From contig CAJTWC010000007.1 in NCBI GenBank assembly GCA_910580185.1, forward strand, positions 1-64,000: DNA of 64,000 nucleotides, given 5' to 3'. Below the pieces are notes generated by a model. The model made no database searches, had not been told where the DNA came from, and saw only the letters and a program-made list of their open reading frames with translations. Below are positions 61,698 to 64,000 of the stretch, piece by piece (positions within the stretch are counted from its first letter, which is position 1; each line of letters opens with the position of its first letter). The DNA comes from an uncultured Bacilli bacterium (GTDB lineage Bacteria > Bacillota_I > Bacilli_A > RF39 > UBA660). The position numbers and the translations under genes are program-made.

Positions 61698-64000
61698 TCA
61701 TTTTTTTATATTATTTCTTAATTTTCTATAATATCTATTTAGTTTACTATTCATCAATAAATTTGTATCTATTTTATAACTTGGAATCTTTTTCTTTAAA
61801 AGAATAATATTTTTTATTTTTCTAAATTTATTCACATTATAATACTCTTTTGTTAACATATAACTATATCGTTTTAACTCTTCATTATGCCATTCATTAA
61901 AGTTTTCTTTTTTACCGGACAATGGCGAAGAATATAAATTAAACAATCTTTTTATTATATTATTGTTATTATTAAAATATGGATTTTGTAACATAACTCT
62001 TATGATATAACCAATTCTCATTTTAATATCTTTTTCAGTTTCACCCTTTACAAAAGTGGTTGTTAACGCTTCTCTTATACCTAATATATTATTACCAAGC
62101 ATTGATAAATAAAGAAAATCATCTTCTTTATCAGAAATATTTTCTGGAAACTTAATACTATTATTTATTAAATATTCCCTTTTTATCATAAAAGTAGAAA
62201 TATTTATATTATAATCACTAATTATTTCAGGAACAACATTTCCGCTTATATATCCTGTACCAACATAAACAGAATTATTATCGATATTTTTAAAATATGA
62301 TGTATGCGATATAACATCTTCTGAAGAAATCATTTTTGTAAGTTGAATTTCAATTTTATTCATATCAATAATGCTATTTTGTTTTAAAAATGAAATGTAT
62401 TCACAATTGGTATTATAAATAATATCATTATAAATTTTTGAAATACATTCTTTTGTTTTATAAGAAATAAACTTTATTTTTTCTTTATTGATTTCAATTA
62501 TCTTATTAATTTCATTTAAATTTTCAGTAGAACCATTATTTATTAAAATAATTTCTATATTATCAAATGTTTGATTTAAAGCAGAATTAATTGCCCTAAT
62601 AGTGGAAGAAATTTCATTATGAAACGGAAGTATAATACCAACTTTTGTTTTTCTGATTTTTCTTAAATGTTTATTTTCAATTTTCAAACATTTTTTTAAG
62701 CAAAATTCTAAAGCTTTATTATATGGACCTCCAGTAAAAAAGTTTGATAATTCATAATAATAGTTATAAATAGATCCATACAATCTTATCTTTTCTTCAT
62801 CAGGGAATGATTTTATAACATTAAGCCAAAATTCGTTACCTTCGCTTACTACTTTTGGACTTGTGTTAGTAACAGATTTTTCATGTATTCTAGTAACCAC
62901 TAAAGTATGTGGTATATGAATAAAATTATATCCTTTTTTAATCATTTCAAACCATAATTGATAATCTTGCACACACCTTAGATTTTCATCAAATTTACCA
63001 ACTTCATTAAAAGCTTTTTTGGGTATTAATAACGACAACCCATTTATGGCACCTTTTAGTAGTGAAAAAGCACTATCTTTATTTAATTTTTCACTATCAA
63101 AAACGATATTTCCAAGAAGTTCTCCATTTGCTTTCATCGTATCATAATTGGAATATAAAATTGTATTACTTCCAATAAGATTTTTCCACTTTAAATAGTC
63201 AATTTCTGTTTGGATTTTTTCAGGATAATATAAATCATCATGGGAAAGCCAAGAGAAATATTCTCCTGTCATATTTTCTATTCCAACATTTAAAGCAGTT
63301 GATACACCACCATTTTCTTTTTTTATATATTTTATTTTATTACCATAGGACTTACATATTTTATCTGTTTTATCTTTAGAACCGTCATTTACTACAATTA
63401 TTTCTAAATTATCATAGGTTTGTCTTAATGCACTATCTATCGCAAGCGATACATATTTTTCTCCATTATAAACTGGAATAATAATAGAAACTTTTGGATT
63501 ATTATTTTTTTCTTCTTTGTTTTGTTTTTCTATTTTTTCTAATTTATTTTTACTTTTTATATATACTTCTTCATTAAATAATTTTATAATATTTAAAACA
63601 TTTTGATCAGAATATTTTATTTTTTTTGAAGTCCTTATATTTTTTTCGAGTTTTAAAAAATCCGGTTTATAACAATCATTAAAAACTTCATCATATACTA
63701 AATTAAGCTTAGATAGAATATGTTTTGCATTAACAGTTTGAAAATCTATTGCTCTTTCTTCTTCTGTTTTTAATAATAATTTATATTTTTGTTTATTATA
63801 AGCACTAACATAAACCTCTTTTATCTTTTTATAATAATCATTTAAATTATATTTACTAGTTACATAAGCTTTTGATGATTTTCCACGTTTTAATCTTTCT
63901 TTAGGATTTTCCAAATAATATTCTATTTTTTCACATAAATCATCAGAATCTAAATTATTTACCAATATTCCAACTTCTGGAGCACCAGTAGTACTTGGTA
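61698..64000 (-). CDS. multi-domain glycosyltransferase (GT4 end plus two GT2 domains), 5' end outside window
   Basis: The frame is open to the right edge, so the first part is missing. The first visible residues (PSTTGAPEVGILVNN, then a DSDDLCEKIEYYLENPKERLKRG) are the end of a GT4 domain. Two GT2 domains follow: one starts SIIIPVYNGEKYVSLAIDSA with VNDGSKDKT and LSHDDLYYP, the other starts GIILPFHNEISSTIRAINSA and lacks a clear DXD. The end is basic and helical. A TTG at 63965 would only be an internal start. It probably builds repeat-unit linkages for the polymer made with capEFG. Confidence 0.8.
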   Translation of the reverse strand, partial: PSTTGAPEVGILVNNLDSDDLCEKIEYYLENPKERLKRGKSSKAYVTSKYNLNDYYKKIKEVYVSAYNKQKYKLLLKTEEERAIDFQTVNAKHILSKLNLVYDEVFNDCYKPDFLKLEKNIRTSKKIKYSDQNVLNIIKLFNEEVYIKSKNKLEKIEKQNKEEKNNNPKVSIIIPVYNGEKYVSLAIDSALRQTYDNLEIIVVNDGSKDKTDKICKSYGNKIKYIKKENGGVSTALNVGIENMTGEYFSWLSHDDLYYPEKIQTEIDYLKWKNLIGSNTILYSNYDTMKANGELLGNIVFDSEKLNKDSAFSLLKGAINGLSLLIPKKAFNEVGKFDENLRCVQDYQLWFEMIKKGYNFIHIPHTLVVTRIHEKSVTNTSPKVVSEGNEFWLNVIKSFPDEEKIRLYGSIYNYYYELSNFFTGGPYNKALEFCLKKCLKIENKHLRKIRKTKVGIILPFHNEISSTIRAINSALNQTFDNIEIILINNGSTENLNEINKIIEINKEKIKFISYKTKECISKIYNDIIYNTNCEYISFLKQNSIIDMNKIEIQLTKMISSEDVISHTSYFKNIDNNSVYVGTGYISGNVVPEIISDYNINISTFMIKREYLINNSIKFPENISDKEDDFLYLSMLGNNILGIREALTTTFVKGETEKDIKMRIGYIIRVMLQNPYFNNNNNIIKRLFNLYSSPLSGKKENFNEWHNEELKRYSYMLTKEYYNVNKFRKIKNIILLKKKIPSYKIDTNLLMNSKLNRYYRKLRNNIKK

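Noticed and set aside
1..64000. CRISPR array, tRNA or rRNA genes
   Set aside because: No regularly spaced direct repeats with spacers, and no tRNA cloverleaf or rRNA core was recognised. The only tandem repeats are the peptide/RNA units, the promoter modules and the pbp1A tail.

Overview
The window is AT-rich DNA from a low-GC Gram-positive (Bacillota-type) bacterium, probably an uncultured gut or animal-associated lineage. The evidence is gpsB next to a type-B rnpB, recU next to a class A penicillin-binding protein, LtaS-type lipoteichoic acid synthase, DnaD, RodZ, PgsA, sortase/LPxTG and LCP proteins, and AGGAGG/AGGTGAT ribosome binding sites. TTG and GTG starts are common. At least two genes appear to stop at TGA (3838 and 14392), which fits the standard bacterial code.

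Layout. (1) 104-3814: glycosyltransferases, including a split PssD/PssE pair, and a Nudix hydrolase. (2) 3838-5713: a tandem pair of DUF1016/YhcG-type PD-(D/E)xK nuclease-like genes. (3) 5802-9148: an operon pairing a secreted glucosaminidase that ends in a dockerin with a membrane-anchored cohesin-like protein. (4) 9367-12304 (+ strand): an LCP ligase, two tandem copies of a compact locus that looks like a type I toxin-antitoxin module (29/28-aa hydrophobic peptide plus convergent antisense RNA), and an acyltransferase. (5) 12301-23056: membrane glycosyltransferases, YfhO, an O-antigen-ligase-like protein, LTA synthase and YihY. (6) 23059-25604: a solute-binding/GGDEF receptor with a degenerate active site and a small membrane protein. 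(7) 25675-27030: a tnpB-only IS200/IS605-type element with a probable omegaRNA. (8) 27117-38924: housekeeping block ligA, recA (with LexA-type box), pgsA, rodZ, rnpB, gpsB, a small unannotated gene, recU, pbp1A, dnaD, cca and HU. (9) 39038-45819: sortase plus thioester/LPNTG adhesin, a tandem dinD pair with a promoter module present three times, and a GH25 lysozyme carrying four ricin-type trefoils. (10) 45927-64000: a surface-polysaccharide locus.

The polysaccharide locus includes a YfhO-GtrA fusion with its CsbB-like partner, a GT4-GT2 fusion, UDP-galactopyranose mutase, a Wzm/Wzt-type ABC exporter, capE-capF-capG for UDP-L-FucNAc, and an unusual trio: HpcH/HpaI aldolase, KdsB-like cytidylyltransferase and a putative GT52/polysialyltransferase-fold protein. 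The trio suggests a CMP-activated keto-sugar acid in a Gram-positive envelope polymer. The last gene runs off the right edge.

Most transcription is leftward, and many units end in clear intrinsic terminators, several overlapping the stop codon. The strongest candidates for something undescribed are the tandem peptide/antisense-RNA loci (10998-11732), the cohesin/dockerin pair and the CMP-sugar trio.
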